Positions 9,655 to 19,206 of a DNA stretch of 64,000 nt are shown piece after piece (the first letter of the stretch is position 1; every line of letters begins with the position of its first letter). The notes beneath the pieces are model-generated. The model was given only the letters and a program-made list of their open reading frames with translations, did no database searches and had not been told where the DNA came from. The position numbers were made by a program, and so were the translations under genes. The stretch is from PSRI01 sp041484195 (GTDB taxonomy: Bacteria > Bacteroidota > Bacteroidia > Chitinophagales > Chitinophagaceae). The stretch is taken from assembly GCA_041484195.1 (NCBI GenBank), contig JBGPHC010000007.1, positions 92,685 through 156,684 on the forward strand, read 5' to 3'.

Positions 9655-10288
9655 AGATGGAGTGAATAAAATCACCCAGCACATCCACGTTTTCATTTGC
9701 GAAAAGTTTGGCCGCCACCACTGTAAAAACAATCCCGAAAATGGCGCCAAAAAAATGCGCCACATGGCCAATATTATCCTTTCCCCTTTTTGCCAGATAT
9801 GCTGATAAGACCAGGAAAAGAATTCCGAAAATATAGCCTGGAATATCAAATGGAATAAACATAAACCTGATCGGCAATTGGGGCCGGAGAATTATTCCGG
9901 AAAAGATCACTGCCGAAACCGCTCCGGATGCGCCCAGGGCCGTATAGCCATATACATCCCGGTATTTAAAATAATCCGGTATGGTGGAGATCACCAGGGC
10001 CAGGACATACATCGCCAGGAAAAATATCTTGCCTTTTTCATAAAACAGGAATGGCGCTGAGAAGACCTGCTGTTCCACGAAAATGCCAAATGAATAAAGA
10101 GACAACATATTAAATGAAAGATGGATATAGTCGGCATGGATCAGGCCATAAGTAAGAAACCGGAAATATTGCCCGTTGGTCTTTATGACAGCAGGCCAGA
10201 AAATCAAATCCGCTTTCAGTTTGGGATTATTCAGGGCAATAATGGAAATCACACAGGTAATGACCACGATGATCAAAGTGATAGACAT
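9644..10288 (-). CDS. Rhomboid-family intramembrane serine protease
   Basis: A 214-residue protein with about six hydrophobic helices. The catalytic serine sits in ALGASGAVSAVIF (GxSG). The catalytic histidine is in the last helix, NIGHVAHFFGAIFGIV. The conserved HADYIHLSFNMLSLYSFG helix carries the H..HL.NM pattern of the oxyanion region. All three rhomboid signatures are therefore present and it is predicted active. Substrate unknown. It overlaps the tilS 3' end by a few bases in convergent orientation. Confidence 0.92.
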   Translation of the reverse strand: MSITLIIVVITCVISIIALNNPKLKADLIFWPAVIKTNGQYFRFLTYGLIHADYIHLSFNMLSLYSFGIFVEQQVFSAPFLFYEKGKIFFLAMYVLALVISTIPDYFKYRDVYGYTALGASGAVSAVIFSGIILRPQLPIRFMFIPFDIPGYIFGILFLVLSAYLAKRGKDNIGHVAHFFGAIFGIVFTVVAAKLFANENVDVLGDFIHSIFRR

Positions 10289-10335
10289 GCATTAAAATTT
10301 TTCCGAAGATAATTGAATAAACATAGCGTCCCTGC

Positions 10336-10809
10336 TCATTCATGATGGTATTTCTCATTCCTGGTAATACTGCAGGCACGGTAAACCTGTTCGGCCAGGA
10401 TCAGGCGCACCAATTGATGCGGGAAAGTGAGTTGAGACAATGACCACACAAAATCGGCGCGCTTCAATAAGGCCTCATCAATGCCGTATGCGCCTCCTAC
10501 CAGGAAAACCAGTTGTTTAACGTTTTCGTTTGCCCTTGATTGTATGAACTTCGCCAAAATTTTGGAACTCATTTGCTTCCCCTTTTCATCCAGGATGACC
10601 AGGTAATCTTCTTTCGTCAATATCCCTGAAACCAAGTCCCTTTCCTTTTTTTTCAAATCAAGCGGCGACAAAGCAGCGGCATTTTTAGGCATGGGAATTA
10701 TTTTCCACTCCACGGCGAAATACCTTGCGATGCGCCTGGTAAATTCTTCAATCCCGGGTCTGAAGACTGCCTCATGGTTCTTGCCGATAGTCCAAATTTG
10801 AATTTTCAT
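10336..10809 (-). CDS. rlmH: 23S rRNA pseudouridine-1915 N3-methyltransferase
   Basis: A SPOUT-class methyltransferase that acts on helix 69 of 23S rRNA in the assembled 70S ribosome. At 157 residues it has the exact family length. The N-terminus MKIQIWTIGKNHEAVF, the SAM-binding knot with LVFLVGGAYGIDEALLKRAD, and the C-terminal LTFPHQLVRLILAEQVYRACSI with a final KYHHE are characteristic. It lies 47 nt upstream of the rhomboid gene on the same strand, so the pair may be one transcript. Confidence 0.97.
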   Translation of the reverse strand: MKIQIWTIGKNHEAVFRPGIEEFTRRIARYFAVEWKIIPMPKNAAALSPLDLKKKERDLVSGILTKEDYLVILDEKGKQMSSKILAKFIQSRANENVKQLVFLVGGAYGIDEALLKRADFVWSLSQLTFPHQLVRLILAEQVYRACSITRNEKYHHE

Positions 10810-11107
10810 CCTCCATTCTTAATTAATGGGCGCGATTAATATTAAATGCGCTAAAATAATCAAGAATCAGGGAAAGCTTGCTCATCGCCTTGATTACAGG
10901 AGTTCGGCAAACATTCATTATGATCTTTCCCTATATCAATTTCTTAATGTAAAATTAATATAGCTATGGTGTGCTGATTGTCAGGTACATAAAACCGGAA
11001 ATCAAAAAATGTGCATTCCCTGTGCATTTCCTGCCGGGCCTTTTGCAATACCTTTTAATTTCTTTCACAATCGCCCCATTCGCAAAGAGGCTCTAAAATC
11101 TGTGATT

Positions 11108-11524
11108 ATGTACATTACCGAAACCATGTTGACTACAGCTACCCCTGACAAGATCTGGAAAATTTGGACCGATGTGAAAAATTGGAAGAATTGGGATTTC
11201 GGCCTCCGGGAGGCTCTGATAAAAGGCCCTTTCCAGGAAAATATGGAAGGTGTGGCAGTGTCGGAGAAAGGCCCAAGAACCGGGTTCCGCATCACTTCCT
11301 GCAAACCTAATTTCTCTTATACCATTACCGCTAAATTACCGCTTGCTGAAATCACCCTCCATCGCTTCATGGGATACCATAATAGCAAGACTACGGTTAC
11401 GCATGAGGTTTGGATGGAAGGCCCTTTGAGCAGTGTATGGTGGAGCCTGATAGGAAAGAGATACAGCCATTGGATGCCGGAAATGATGAAGAAACTGAAA
11501 CAGATCGCCGAAACGCCCGAATAG
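11108..11524 (+). CDS. SRPBCC/START-like protein
   Basis: A 138-residue protein starting at ATG 11108 (MYITETMLTTATPDKIWKIWTDVKNW). The opening strand and helix, with the IWKIWTDVKNW segment, mark the polyketide cyclase/dehydrase (SRPBCC) helix-grip fold. This fold binds hydrophobic ligands, and the ligand cannot be predicted. The open frame continues upstream to 11009, but those residues look non-coding. The 300 nt before it, back to rlmH, hold no gene that I can see. Confidence 0.8.
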   Translation: MYITETMLTTATPDKIWKIWTDVKNWKNWDFGLREALIKGPFQENMEGVAVSEKGPRTGFRITSCKPNFSYTITAKLPLAEITLHRFMGYHNSKTTVTHEVWMEGPLSSVWWSLIGKRYSHWMPEMMKKLKQIAETPE

Positions 11525-11618
11525 ACTCAACCTGGCGACTTCCCCGGTTCATGAGCCCCGCATTTATACGAGCGGAATCCTGGATTATGATAATTCTCAA
11601 ACTGAAAAATCTAAAAGC

Positions 11619-12398
11619 TCATTCCGCAAGTAAAACGGGAGATTGATTGTTCAATTGGTTGAGTTGAAAAATGAATTCTTCCATTCCCACTGACTTTTTT
11701 TCATCGAGCAGGTAGTTGATATAATACTTGAAATAGCGCTGCAGGTCGAATAATTTATAAGGATTTTCGCTGATGATTTCCGGGATATGGGCGAGTCCCA
11801 TACCATTGGCGTCATTGAATGCCTTAATAAATGCTTCTGGCAGGGGTTTATTGGCCACCCAGGCCGCGAATACAAAATTCAGACCCGTATGATCTTTCCA
11901 GGCTTCACCGAGGTCATATATATAAGTGGATTTTTGCCTTTGTTCAAATGCCCGGTCGCCGATCACGAGCCCGGCAGTTGTATCTTTTATCAGATGCCGG
12001 TATTCTTCGCCACGGGTATCTATGATTTCGGGGGAGATATGCCAGTAATTCTTCAATAGTATCTGCAATAAGGCCGCTGAAGTCCTGGATTGGTAATCGA
12101 GAAGCACTTTTTGAATCCTGTTCACCGGCACTTCACTGAACATGCATACAGAGGCCACGGGCCCATCGCTGCCAATGCAATAGTCAGATATAATTCTGGA
12201 ATATGCCAGGCTTGGAATTGAGGCAACCGGAATTAAACCCGCGTCAATCTCGTCGTTTAGAAGCATCTCAGCGATCCTGGCCGGATAGTCTTCCACCAGT
12301 TCAATCTCATGCATCAGAGGGGATCGTTTGATCCCATAGAGCAGCGGCTTCGTGTTCAAATAACTTACCGCGCCAATCCTAATTTTCTTTTCCGGCAT
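11619..12398 (-). CDS. mqnA: Menaquinone biosynthesis protein MqnA (chorismate dehydratase)
   Basis: First enzyme of the futalosine menaquinone route, converting chorismate to 3-enolpyruvylbenzoate. It has 259 residues with the periplasmic-binding-protein-like fold. The N-terminal IRIGAVSYLNTKPLLYGI is the MqnA/MqnD signature, and DAGLIPVASIPS and DYCIGSDGPVASVCMFS with KVLLDYQSRTSAALLQILL are MqnA-specific blocks. The C-terminal block GLNFVFAAWVANKPL follows. No other mqn gene lies in the window. It is divergent from purB. Confidence 0.9.
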   Translation of the reverse strand: MPEKKIRIGAVSYLNTKPLLYGIKRSPLMHEIELVEDYPARIAEMLLNDEIDAGLIPVASIPSLAYSRIISDYCIGSDGPVASVCMFSEVPVNRIQKVLLDYQSRTSAALLQILLKNYWHISPEIIDTRGEEYRHLIKDTTAGLVIGDRAFEQRQKSTYIYDLGEAWKDHTGLNFVFAAWVANKPLPEAFIKAFNDANGMGLAHIPEIISENPYKLFDLQRYFKYYINYLLDEKKSVGMEEFIFQLNQLNNQSPVLLAE

Positions 12399-12461
12399 AC
12401 TCCTTTATTTGACAGGTTCCGGGCACAAATAAAATCTCAATAATCCCGGCACTATTCTAAA

Positions 12462-12489
12462 TTTGCGCAAATTTATAGGAATACCTTTG
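12462..12489 (+). promoter_or_regulatory. Bacteroidota-type promoter candidate for purB
   Basis: TTTG at 12462-12465 and TACCTTTG at 12482-12489 match the -33 and -7 elements used by Bacteroidota RNA polymerase (TTTG and TAnnTTTG). The spacer is 16 nt, shorter than the ideal 19. It ends 31 nt before the purB start codon. Confidence 0.45.
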
Positions 12490-12520
12490 TAAATAGCCTC
12501 ACTAATTTAATTGCCAATCC

Positions 12521-13867
12521 ATGGAGCTTTCAGCGCTTACGGCCATATCACCGGTCGACGGAAGATACCGGACCCAGTTGCACCACCTGGATCAGTATTT
12601 TTCCGAATATGCCCTGATCCGTTACCGCATACTGGTGGAACTGGAATATTTCATTGCCCTGAGTGAAAAGAAATTCTTCACCCTCAAGCCCGCCCAGGTC
12701 AAATCCCTGAGAGATATCTATCAGCAATTCACGGTGGACAAGGCTAACGAGATCAAGAACCTTGAACGGATCACCAATCATGACGTTAAAGCAGTTGAAT
12801 ATTATATCAAGAGAGAACTGGAAGCCCTAAAACTCGGCAACCTGAAAGAATGGATCCATTTCGGCCTCACTTCCCAGGATGTGAATAATACCGCCGTCCC
12901 GCTGAGTTGGAAAGAAGCCCTGGAAAACGAATACCTACCATTCGTGAGCACCCTGGTGCTGGAATTGAAAAAACTGGCCAGGAACTGGGCCGGAGTTCCT
13001 ATGCTGGCACGTACTCATGGACAACCTGCTTCGCCTACCCGTTTGGGAAAGGAGATCATGGTATTTGCCGAAAGGCTGGAACAACAATTGGGGCTATTGC
13101 TTCGAATACCCTATTCCTGCAAATTCGGAGGGGCTACGGGAAATTTCAACGCCCACGTGGCGGCATTTCCCAAATTCGACTGGATCCGGTTTGCCAATGA
13201 TTTCTGCAGCAATAAACTCGGATTGCAGCGCCAGCAATTCACCACCCAAATAGAACACTATGATAACCTGGCCGCTCATTTAGATGGCCTGAAACGCGTC
13301 AACGTGATCCTGATTGATTTTTGCCGGGATATCTGGACCTATGTTTCCCTTGAATATTTCAAACAGAAACTGAAAAAAGGAGAAGTGGGTTCTTCCGCTA
13401 TGCCCCATAAAGTGAATCCCATTGATTTCGAAAACGCGGAGGGAAACCTGGGACTTGCCAACGCCATCTTCGAACATCTTTCTGCAAAATTACCCATATC
13501 ACGACTCCAGAGAGACCTCACCGATTCAACTGTATTGAGAAATATCGGGGTTCCATTTGCGCATACTATTCTCAGCCTCAAGTCAATCGAAAAAGGCCTG
13601 AGTAAACTGATCCTCAATGAATCTAAAATCAGGGAGGACCTTGATCAAAACTGGGCCGTTGTGGCAGAAGCAATCCAGACGATTCTGCGAAGAGAAAATT
13701 ATCCCAACCCTTACGAGGCATTGAAAGCACTTACCAGGGGGGCCGATAATATTTCCCAGAAAACAATCCACAAATTCATCAATGGGTTAAAAATCTCCGC
13801 AGGCCTGAAAAAGGAACTTAAGGCAATCACACCCCATAACTATACCGGCACAACGCCAAAATTTTAG
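12521..13867 (+). CDS. purB: Adenylosuccinate lyase
   Basis: It cleaves SAICAR and adenylosuccinate, releasing fumarate, in purine and AMP synthesis. It has 448 residues, full length. The fumarase/aspartase-superfamily signature is GSSAMPHKVNPIDFENAEGN (about residues 288-307). The LTSQDVNNTAVPLSWKEAL segment carries substrate contacts, and MLARTHGQPASPTRLGKE carries the catalytic histidine. The N-terminus LTAISPVDGRYR is typical of the E. coli-type subfamily. Confidence 0.97.
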   Translation: MELSALTAISPVDGRYRTQLHHLDQYFSEYALIRYRILVELEYFIALSEKKFFTLKPAQVKSLRDIYQQFTVDKANEIKNLERITNHDVKAVEYYIKRELEALKLGNLKEWIHFGLTSQDVNNTAVPLSWKEALENEYLPFVSTLVLELKKLARNWAGVPMLARTHGQPASPTRLGKEIMVFAERLEQQLGLLLRIPYSCKFGGATGNFNAHVAAFPKFDWIRFANDFCSNKLGLQRQQFTTQIEHYDNLAAHLDGLKRVNVILIDFCRDIWTYVSLEYFKQKLKKGEVGSSAMPHKVNPIDFENAEGNLGLANAIFEHLSAKLPISRLQRDLTDSTVLRNIGVPFAHTILSLKSIEKGLSKLILNESKIREDLDQNWAVVAEAIQTILRRENYPNPYEALKALTRGADNISQKTIHKFINGLKISAGLKKELKAITPHNYTGTTPKF

Positions 13868-13911
13868 CAAACTCTATATTAAAATGGGTCAGGAAATTAC
13901 TGGTTGTGGAA

Positions 13912-14421
13912 TCAGGATTCATTCGGATTATCGATTTGAAACAGGTGCAATAGATTTCCTTCATCCCAAAATTCCTGCACAAATATGAATCCATTCTTCA
14001 GAAGCACTTTCTGAGAAGCTTCATTTTCGGGAAAAGTGAGTGCCATCACAGTTTTCAGCCTAATGGTGCCGAATGCATAATCTAATCCACCCTGCACGGC
14101 TTCGGTTGCATACCCCATTCCCCAATATCCGGGAAATAAGGCATAACCCATTTCAATGGCGTTGAGACTATCAGAATGTTTCAGCATGAAGGAGCCCAGG
14201 AGGGGATCATTTTCTTTTGCCATGAGCGCCCACCTTCCGTATTCGGGGAATTTCGAATAGATGGCGATATTTTCAAGCAGAAATTTTGCGGACCTATCCC
14301 TGCTGAGCGGTTCACGGATATAACGCATCACATCGGGATCGCTGTTCAACCTGTAGCAGGCCTCCCGGTCGGCCTCGGTAAAGCGCCGTATGTAAAGACG
14401 TTCTGTCTCAAAGATATTCAT
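13912..14421 (-). CDS. GNAT N-acetyltransferase (RimJ/RimL-like)
   Basis: A 169-residue acetyltransferase of the RimJ/RimL type. It opens FETERLYIRRFTEADREACYRLNSDP. The acetyl-CoA binding segment is YALFPGYWGMGYATEAVQGGLDYAF, equivalent to the Q/RxxGxG/A loop, and ALTFPENEASQKVLLKNGFIF is the closing helix and strand. The substrate is unknown; relatives acetylate ribosomal protein N-termini or small molecules. It lies 38 nt downstream of prfC on the same strand. Confidence 0.88.
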   Translation of the reverse strand: MNIFETERLYIRRFTEADREACYRLNSDPDVMRYIREPLSRDRSAKFLLENIAIYSKFPEYGRWALMAKENDPLLGSFMLKHSDSLNAIEMGYALFPGYWGMGYATEAVQGGLDYAFGTIRLKTVMALTFPENEASQKVLLKNGFIFVQEFWDEGNLLHLFQIDNPNES

Positions 14422-14459
14422 AACAGTTTAATATACCCGATGATGGCCCTCTTCCAAAA

Positions 14460-16046
14460 TCATTTATGTATTTCCGAAGAAAAGTGAAATTCTATGTCGG
14501 GGTTATTTGCGATTTCGGTATTCAGGAACCACTGGCTCTGTGCCAGGTACACCAGGTGTCCGTCCTTATCCACCACAATATTCCCTGTTTTAAACCGAAT
14601 AAAATCTTCCAGCTTTTTCTTGTCTTTGGCAGTGATCCAGCATGCCTTGTAAAAAGGCAGGGAATTGAATTGAACCGACGCGCCATATTCATGCAGGAGC
14701 CGGTATTGTATAACTTCAAATTGCAGGTCGCCCACACAACCGATGATCTTCCTGTTGCCATTGTGTTGAGTAAACAATTGGGCCACACCCTCGTCGGTGA
14801 GCTGCAATAATCCCTTGTCCAATTGCTTGGTTTTCATAGGGTCTTTATTGACCACCTCTTTAAAAAGTTCCGGCGAAAAACTGGGAATTCCCGTGAAATA
14901 AAAATTCTCTCCTTCAGTGAGTGTGTCTCCAATCTTGAAATTTCCGGTATCAAAAAGGCCTACCACATCGCCTGGAAATGCTTCATTGATAATATCTTTT
15001 TCCCTCGCCAGAAAACTATAGGGATTGCTGAACCGGATGTCCTTATTCAATCGAACATGATGGTAGTATTTATTTCTCTCAAATTTGCCGGAGCAAACGC
15101 GGAGGAATGCGATCCTGTCCCGGTGTTTGGGATCGAGGTTGGCATGGATCTTAAAGACAAACCCGCTTAATTTTTCTTCTCCGGGGCATACTTCCCGTAC
15201 AGAAGTAGGCCTGCAAAGTGGAACCGGTGCTATCCTGATAAAAGTATCCAGCAGCTCTTTCACGCCAAAATTATTGATTGCGCTTCCAAAAAAAACCGGG
15301 GCCGTTTTCCCCGATAAATAATCCTTTACATTCAATGGCCCGTGGACGCCGTCAATCAGTTCCACGTCTTCTCTTAGCTGCGCCGCATCCTTCTCACCTA
15401 TTTTCTGATCCAGTATGGCATTATTCAGATCCTGGATCTGCAGCGTGTTTTCATCGTTGGCCCTGGTGTTGGCCGTGAATAGCCGAAGGTTCTTGTCAAA
15501 GAGATTATAGACGCCTTTGAAATTCTTACCACTATTGATGGGCCAGGTCATGGGATGTAACTGGATCTTCAATTCTTTCTCTATTTCTTCCAGCAGGTCG
15601 AAGGGCAGTTTACCATCGCGATCCATTTTATTGATGAACACGATTACGGGCGTATCCCTCATGCGGCAGACTTCCATCAGCTTGCGGGTTTGCTCTTCCA
15701 CACCGTTCACGCTATCAATCACCAATATGACACTATCCACTGCCGTGAGGGTTCTGTAAGTATCCTCAGCAAAATCTTTGTGACCGGGAGTATCAAGCAG
15801 GTTGATGAGCATGTCTTTGTACTCAAAGGTCATGACGCTGGTGGCCACGGAAATGCCGCGCTGCCGCTCAATTTCCATGAAATCGCTGGTGGCGTATTTC
15901 TTGATCTTGTTGCTTTTTACAGCCCCCGCCGTCTGGATAGCCCCTCCAAAAAGCAGGAACTTTTCAGTAAGGGTTGTCTTACCAGCATCGGGGTGCGATA
16001 TAATGGCAAAGGTCTTTCTCTTATTTATTTCGGCTTCGTACGTCAT
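14460..16046 (-). CDS. prfC: Peptide chain release factor 3
   Basis: A translational GTPase that removes RF1/RF2 from the ribosome after termination. The start at 16046 (MTYEAEINKRKTFAIISHPDAGKTTLTEK) gives 528 residues, the family length; the longer 16196 reading adds an unrelated leader. G1 is SHPDAGKTT, G3 is DTPGHKDF, G4 is NKMDRDG. The segment FGGAIQTAGAVKSNK distinguishes RF3 from EF-G. Domains II and III follow, with VVNKDPMKTKQLDKGLLQLTDEG. Confidence 0.97.
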   Translation of the reverse strand: MTYEAEINKRKTFAIISHPDAGKTTLTEKFLLFGGAIQTAGAVKSNKIKKYATSDFMEIERQRGISVATSVMTFEYKDMLINLLDTPGHKDFAEDTYRTLTAVDSVILVIDSVNGVEEQTRKLMEVCRMRDTPVIVFINKMDRDGKLPFDLLEEIEKELKIQLHPMTWPINSGKNFKGVYNLFDKNLRLFTANTRANDENTLQIQDLNNAILDQKIGEKDAAQLREDVELIDGVHGPLNVKDYLSGKTAPVFFGSAINNFGVKELLDTFIRIAPVPLCRPTSVREVCPGEEKLSGFVFKIHANLDPKHRDRIAFLRVCSGKFERNKYYHHVRLNKDIRFSNPYSFLAREKDIINEAFPGDVVGLFDTGNFKIGDTLTEGENFYFTGIPSFSPELFKEVVNKDPMKTKQLDKGLLQLTDEGVAQLFTQHNGNRKIIGCVGDLQFEVIQYRLLHEYGASVQFNSLPFYKACWITAKDKKKLEDFIRFKTGNIVVDKDGHLVYLAQSQWFLNTEIANNPDIEFHFSSEIHK

Positions 16047-16326
16047 TGTCAAAAAATTGCAATCATTCAAATAAGGCATTTGGCGGATTGGCGCGCAAAG
16101 GTAAGTTTTGATGAGCAATCGAAGCGGATGAAATGGGAATTGAAGTTTCCGGATTATTTCATGCAAGACTGCTGAACCACGAATCGGGGCCGCCATCCAT
16201 CCTTATATTTCAAGGTCTCTAAGCATTCCTAACCTCACGCACAGGGGCTAATGAGGCTGTCAGTCATTGGTTTTCCTTTCAACAAAATTTTAGTAAACGC
16301 TTGAATATTCTGCTTAAATTTGAACC

Positions 16327-17580
16327 ATGCGCAAAACCTTCGAAATTCTCGCAGCCAGTTTCAGGCTTGCTTTTCAGGAGCTGAGAAATAATAAACTGCG
16401 TACTTTTCTTTCCCTCTTTGGCGTTACCATCGGCATTTTTTGCATCATTGGTGTGCTGACTACGGTTGACAGTCTCGAAAAGAATATCCAGAATGAAGTG
16501 AAGGCACTTGGAACCAATACCATTTATATTGACAAATGGGACTATTCCGGCGGGGCTGATTATCCATGGTGGAAATATATGAAGAGGCCCAATCCCAAAT
16601 ATGAAGAAATGCGCCTGATCCGAGCCAAGACAAACGCCGTTGGCTATATGGCTTTCACGCTGAACGCCGGAGGGCAAACCGTCATCTACCAAGCCGACCA
16701 AATAGAAAATGTTAGCGTATATGGAGTTTCTGAGGAATTCAATTCCATTCAGAGTTTCGAAATCCAATACGGTAGATATTTTACCCAATCTGATTTTGAC
16801 CGTGGCAACCCGGCTGTTGTGATGGGTTATGACAATGCCGAGAAATTGTTCGGCCGGCCAGAAAAAGCCGTCGGCCAGCAGGTCACTATTCGAGGCAAGA
16901 GAATGGTGGTGCTTGGTGTTATAGAGAAAAAAGGAAAGAGTCTGTTGGTGAGTGGATGGGATTTCGATAATTGCGTTATACTCTCTTACAATTTCTTCAG
17001 GCAGGTTTATGACGAGAAATATTCCAACCCGGTTATCATGGTGCAGGGAAGGGAAAACGTTACCCCCGCAGCGCTCAAGGATGAATTAAAAGGAACCATG
17101 AGGGCCATTCACCGCCTGAGCCCAACTACTGAAGATGATTTTGCATTGAACGCCATCAGCGATTTCAGCGACGCGGTTACAAAATTGTTCAGTACGGTTG
17201 ATTTCGGAGGATGGTTGATTGGCATGTTGAGCCTGGTGGTAGGCGCATTTGGTATCGCCAATATTATGTTCGTGACAGTGCGGGAAAGAACTCCCATTAT
17301 CGGGCTCAAGAAGGCGATAGGCGCCAAAAAAAGAACCATCCTGTCGGAGTTTCTTCTTGAATCCGCTTTCATTTGCATTATCGGAGGCGTGATCGGGCTA
17401 TTGCTGGTATTTATATTGGCAAAGATCCTCAGCGGTCCCCTTCATTTCGACATAACTATTTCATATAGCATACTCGGTCTGGCCATCTCAATATGTATCG
17501 TGATAGGGATATTAGCCGGAATCATTCCTGCAACCATTGCCGCAAGGATGGATCCCGTCGTGGCAATCAGGTCGAAATAG
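16327..17580 (+). CDS. MacB-type ABC transporter permease
   Basis: A 417-residue inner-membrane protein with the MacB/FtsX architecture. One N-terminal helix follows FQELRNNKLRTFLSLFGVTIGI, then a large periplasmic domain (about residues 45-285), and three C-terminal helices in the FtsX domain (GMLSLVVGAFGIANIMFVTV, ESAFICIIGGVIGLLLVFIL, SILGLAISICIVIGILAGII). It ends with the usual ARMDPVVAIRSK. No ATPase gene is adjacent, so the partner must be encoded elsewhere. A TAAATTTG -7-like element lies at 16315-16322, almost at the start codon. Substrate unknown. Confidence 0.88.
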   Translation: MRKTFEILAASFRLAFQELRNNKLRTFLSLFGVTIGIFCIIGVLTTVDSLEKNIQNEVKALGTNTIYIDKWDYSGGADYPWWKYMKRPNPKYEEMRLIRAKTNAVGYMAFTLNAGGQTVIYQADQIENVSVYGVSEEFNSIQSFEIQYGRYFTQSDFDRGNPAVVMGYDNAEKLFGRPEKAVGQQVTIRGKRMVVLGVIEKKGKSLLVSGWDFDNCVILSYNFFRQVYDEKYSNPVIMVQGRENVTPAALKDELKGTMRAIHRLSPTTEDDFALNAISDFSDAVTKLFSTVDFGGWLIGMLSLVVGAFGIANIMFVTVRERTPIIGLKKAIGAKKRTILSEFLLESAFICIIGGVIGLLLVFILAKILSGPLHFDITISYSILGLAISICIVIGILAGIIPATIAARMDPVVAIRSK

Positions 17581-17690
17581 GACTTCTCCACATTCATAAA
17601 TCGCTGATTTTTAAATTTTTGAACGATAAGAAATACTAATATGCAGGTTTTTTCGTTTATTTATTAGTTAAGTCCAGAAGCCAATAAACT

Positions 17691-18011
17691 ATGATGCCAA
17701 TGCTAAAGCTAATCTACTTAGCATCTCTTATGGTTATTTCTTCACTACTCTTTGTATTTTCCAAAGATGGCAATGTACCTATCTGCAAACAACAGGCGCA
17801 AGGCATCATTCAGCAGGTATCCGATTCCGCTGGTATCTATCTTGCCATTTTCACCGACCAGGGCGAAAGGCTCAATCCGATTTCACTCACCGAAAATGTA
17901 GTTCTCACCGCGGGTAAAAGAGTGAATGTATCCTACAATATTGATTCCAGCGCCCAAATCCCAATTGCCGGAATTCCTGTTCATATCGGATCAGTCACCT
18001 ATCTCCCATAA
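17691..18011 (+). CDS. Small secreted protein, unknown
   Basis: A 106-residue protein with an N-terminal hydrophobic signal (LKLIYLASLMVISSLLFVFS), followed by a domain of short beta strands that I do not recognise. There is no lipobox. It stands between the permease and tsaD, both on the + strand, but is 110 nt from the first. Probably real, because the signal sequence and downstream composition are coherent. Confidence 0.55.
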   Translation: MMPMLKLIYLASLMVISSLLFVFSKDGNVPICKQQAQGIIQQVSDSAGIYLAIFTDQGERLNPISLTENVVLTAGKRVNVSYNIDSSAQIPIAGIPVHIGSVTYLP

Positions 18012-18077
18012 TGGCCTCCCCGACCATTCATTGTTCTATCATCTTATTCCCAAATCAGATTCATTTATTTTTGCAGG

Positions 18078-19097
18078 ATGCAAGATCAGCATGGGTTAGT
18101 GAAAATCCTCGCCATTGAGTCATCCTGCGATGAAACCGGCGCAGCCATCAGTCATAACGACTCGATCCTTTCCAATTTTGTGGCAGGTCAAAGCATCCAC
18201 CAGCAATATGGCGGAGTAGTTCCCGAATTGGCGAGCAGGGCACATATGCAAAATATAGTACCCGTCGTAAATGCAGCGTTGGAAAAGGGCGGTACCAAAC
18301 TTTCGGAACTCAATGCCATTGCATTTACCCGGGCCCCGGGTTTGATCGGTTCGCTGCTGGTGGGTACCAGCTTCGCGAAGTCACTGGCATTGGCGCTGAA
18401 TATTCCCTTGATTGCCGTGCACCATATGCAGGCACATGTAATAGCCAACCTGATCCCGGCACATAAACCGGCCTTCCCATTTCTTTGTCTGACAGTTAGC
18501 GGAGGCCATACACAGATCGTGTTATGTGAATCACCGCTGCGCATGAAGGTCTTGGGTGAAACGCTGGATGACGCAGCAGGAGAGGCTTTCGACAAGACTG
18601 CCAAACTGATTGGCCTGCCATATCCCGGTGGTCCTTTGATCGACGAATACGCCAGAAATGGCAATCCACACAGATTCAAATTTCCGGAACCCCAGATACC
18701 GGGTTTGGATTTCAGTTTCAGCGGACTCAAGACAGCCATACTCTATTTCCTGCAGGAAAAGCAAAAGGAGAATTCGGACTTTGTGCGGGAAAATCTTGCC
18801 GATATCTGTGCTTCTGTACAGGATCGAATCGTTTCAATTCTCCTTCATAAGTTGAAAAAGGCGGCCATTAGGACTGGTATCAGGGATATCTGCATTGGAG
18901 GCGGCGTTTCCGCTAATTCGGCGCTGCGCAAGGCTTTTGGGGAATTGGGCCAGGCCATGAAATGGAATACATTTATCCCACCATTTGAATATTGTACCGA
19001 TAACGCAGGAATGATCGCCATGATGGGTTACTATAAATATCTCGCATCAGATTTTGTGGACCTTAGTATTAGCCCGAGCGCCAGGGCAGAATGGTGA
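18078..19097 (+). CDS. tsaD: tRNA N6-adenosine threonylcarbamoyltransferase
   Basis: It transfers the threonylcarbamoyl group to A37 of ANN-decoding tRNAs (t6A) with TsaB and TsaE. It has 339 residues. ILAIESSCDETGAAI opens the ASKHA fold. LIAVHHMQAHVIA holds the metal-binding HxxxH, and LTVSGGHTQIVL, GEAFDKTAKLIGLPYPGGP and GGGVSANSALR are family signatures. NAGMIAMMG near the end carries the last metal ligand region. Confidence 0.97.
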   Translation: MQDQHGLVKILAIESSCDETGAAISHNDSILSNFVAGQSIHQQYGGVVPELASRAHMQNIVPVVNAALEKGGTKLSELNAIAFTRAPGLIGSLLVGTSFAKSLALALNIPLIAVHHMQAHVIANLIPAHKPAFPFLCLTVSGGHTQIVLCESPLRMKVLGETLDDAAGEAFDKTAKLIGLPYPGGPLIDEYARNGNPHRFKFPEPQIPGLDFSFSGLKTAILYFLQEKQKENSDFVRENLADICASVQDRIVSILLHKLKKAAIRTGIRDICIGGGVSANSALRKAFGELGQAMKWNTFIPPFEYCTDNAGMIAMMGYYKYLASDFVDLSISPSARAEW

Positions 19098-19206
19098 GGA
19101 CGGTACACTAATTCCCGCTTTTTTGAGTTATGAACTGTGGTGTATGTACGGTGTTCTTTGAAGAAATCAAGACGACCTAACGTTATAGCCTAATTGTCAA
19201 ATTCAG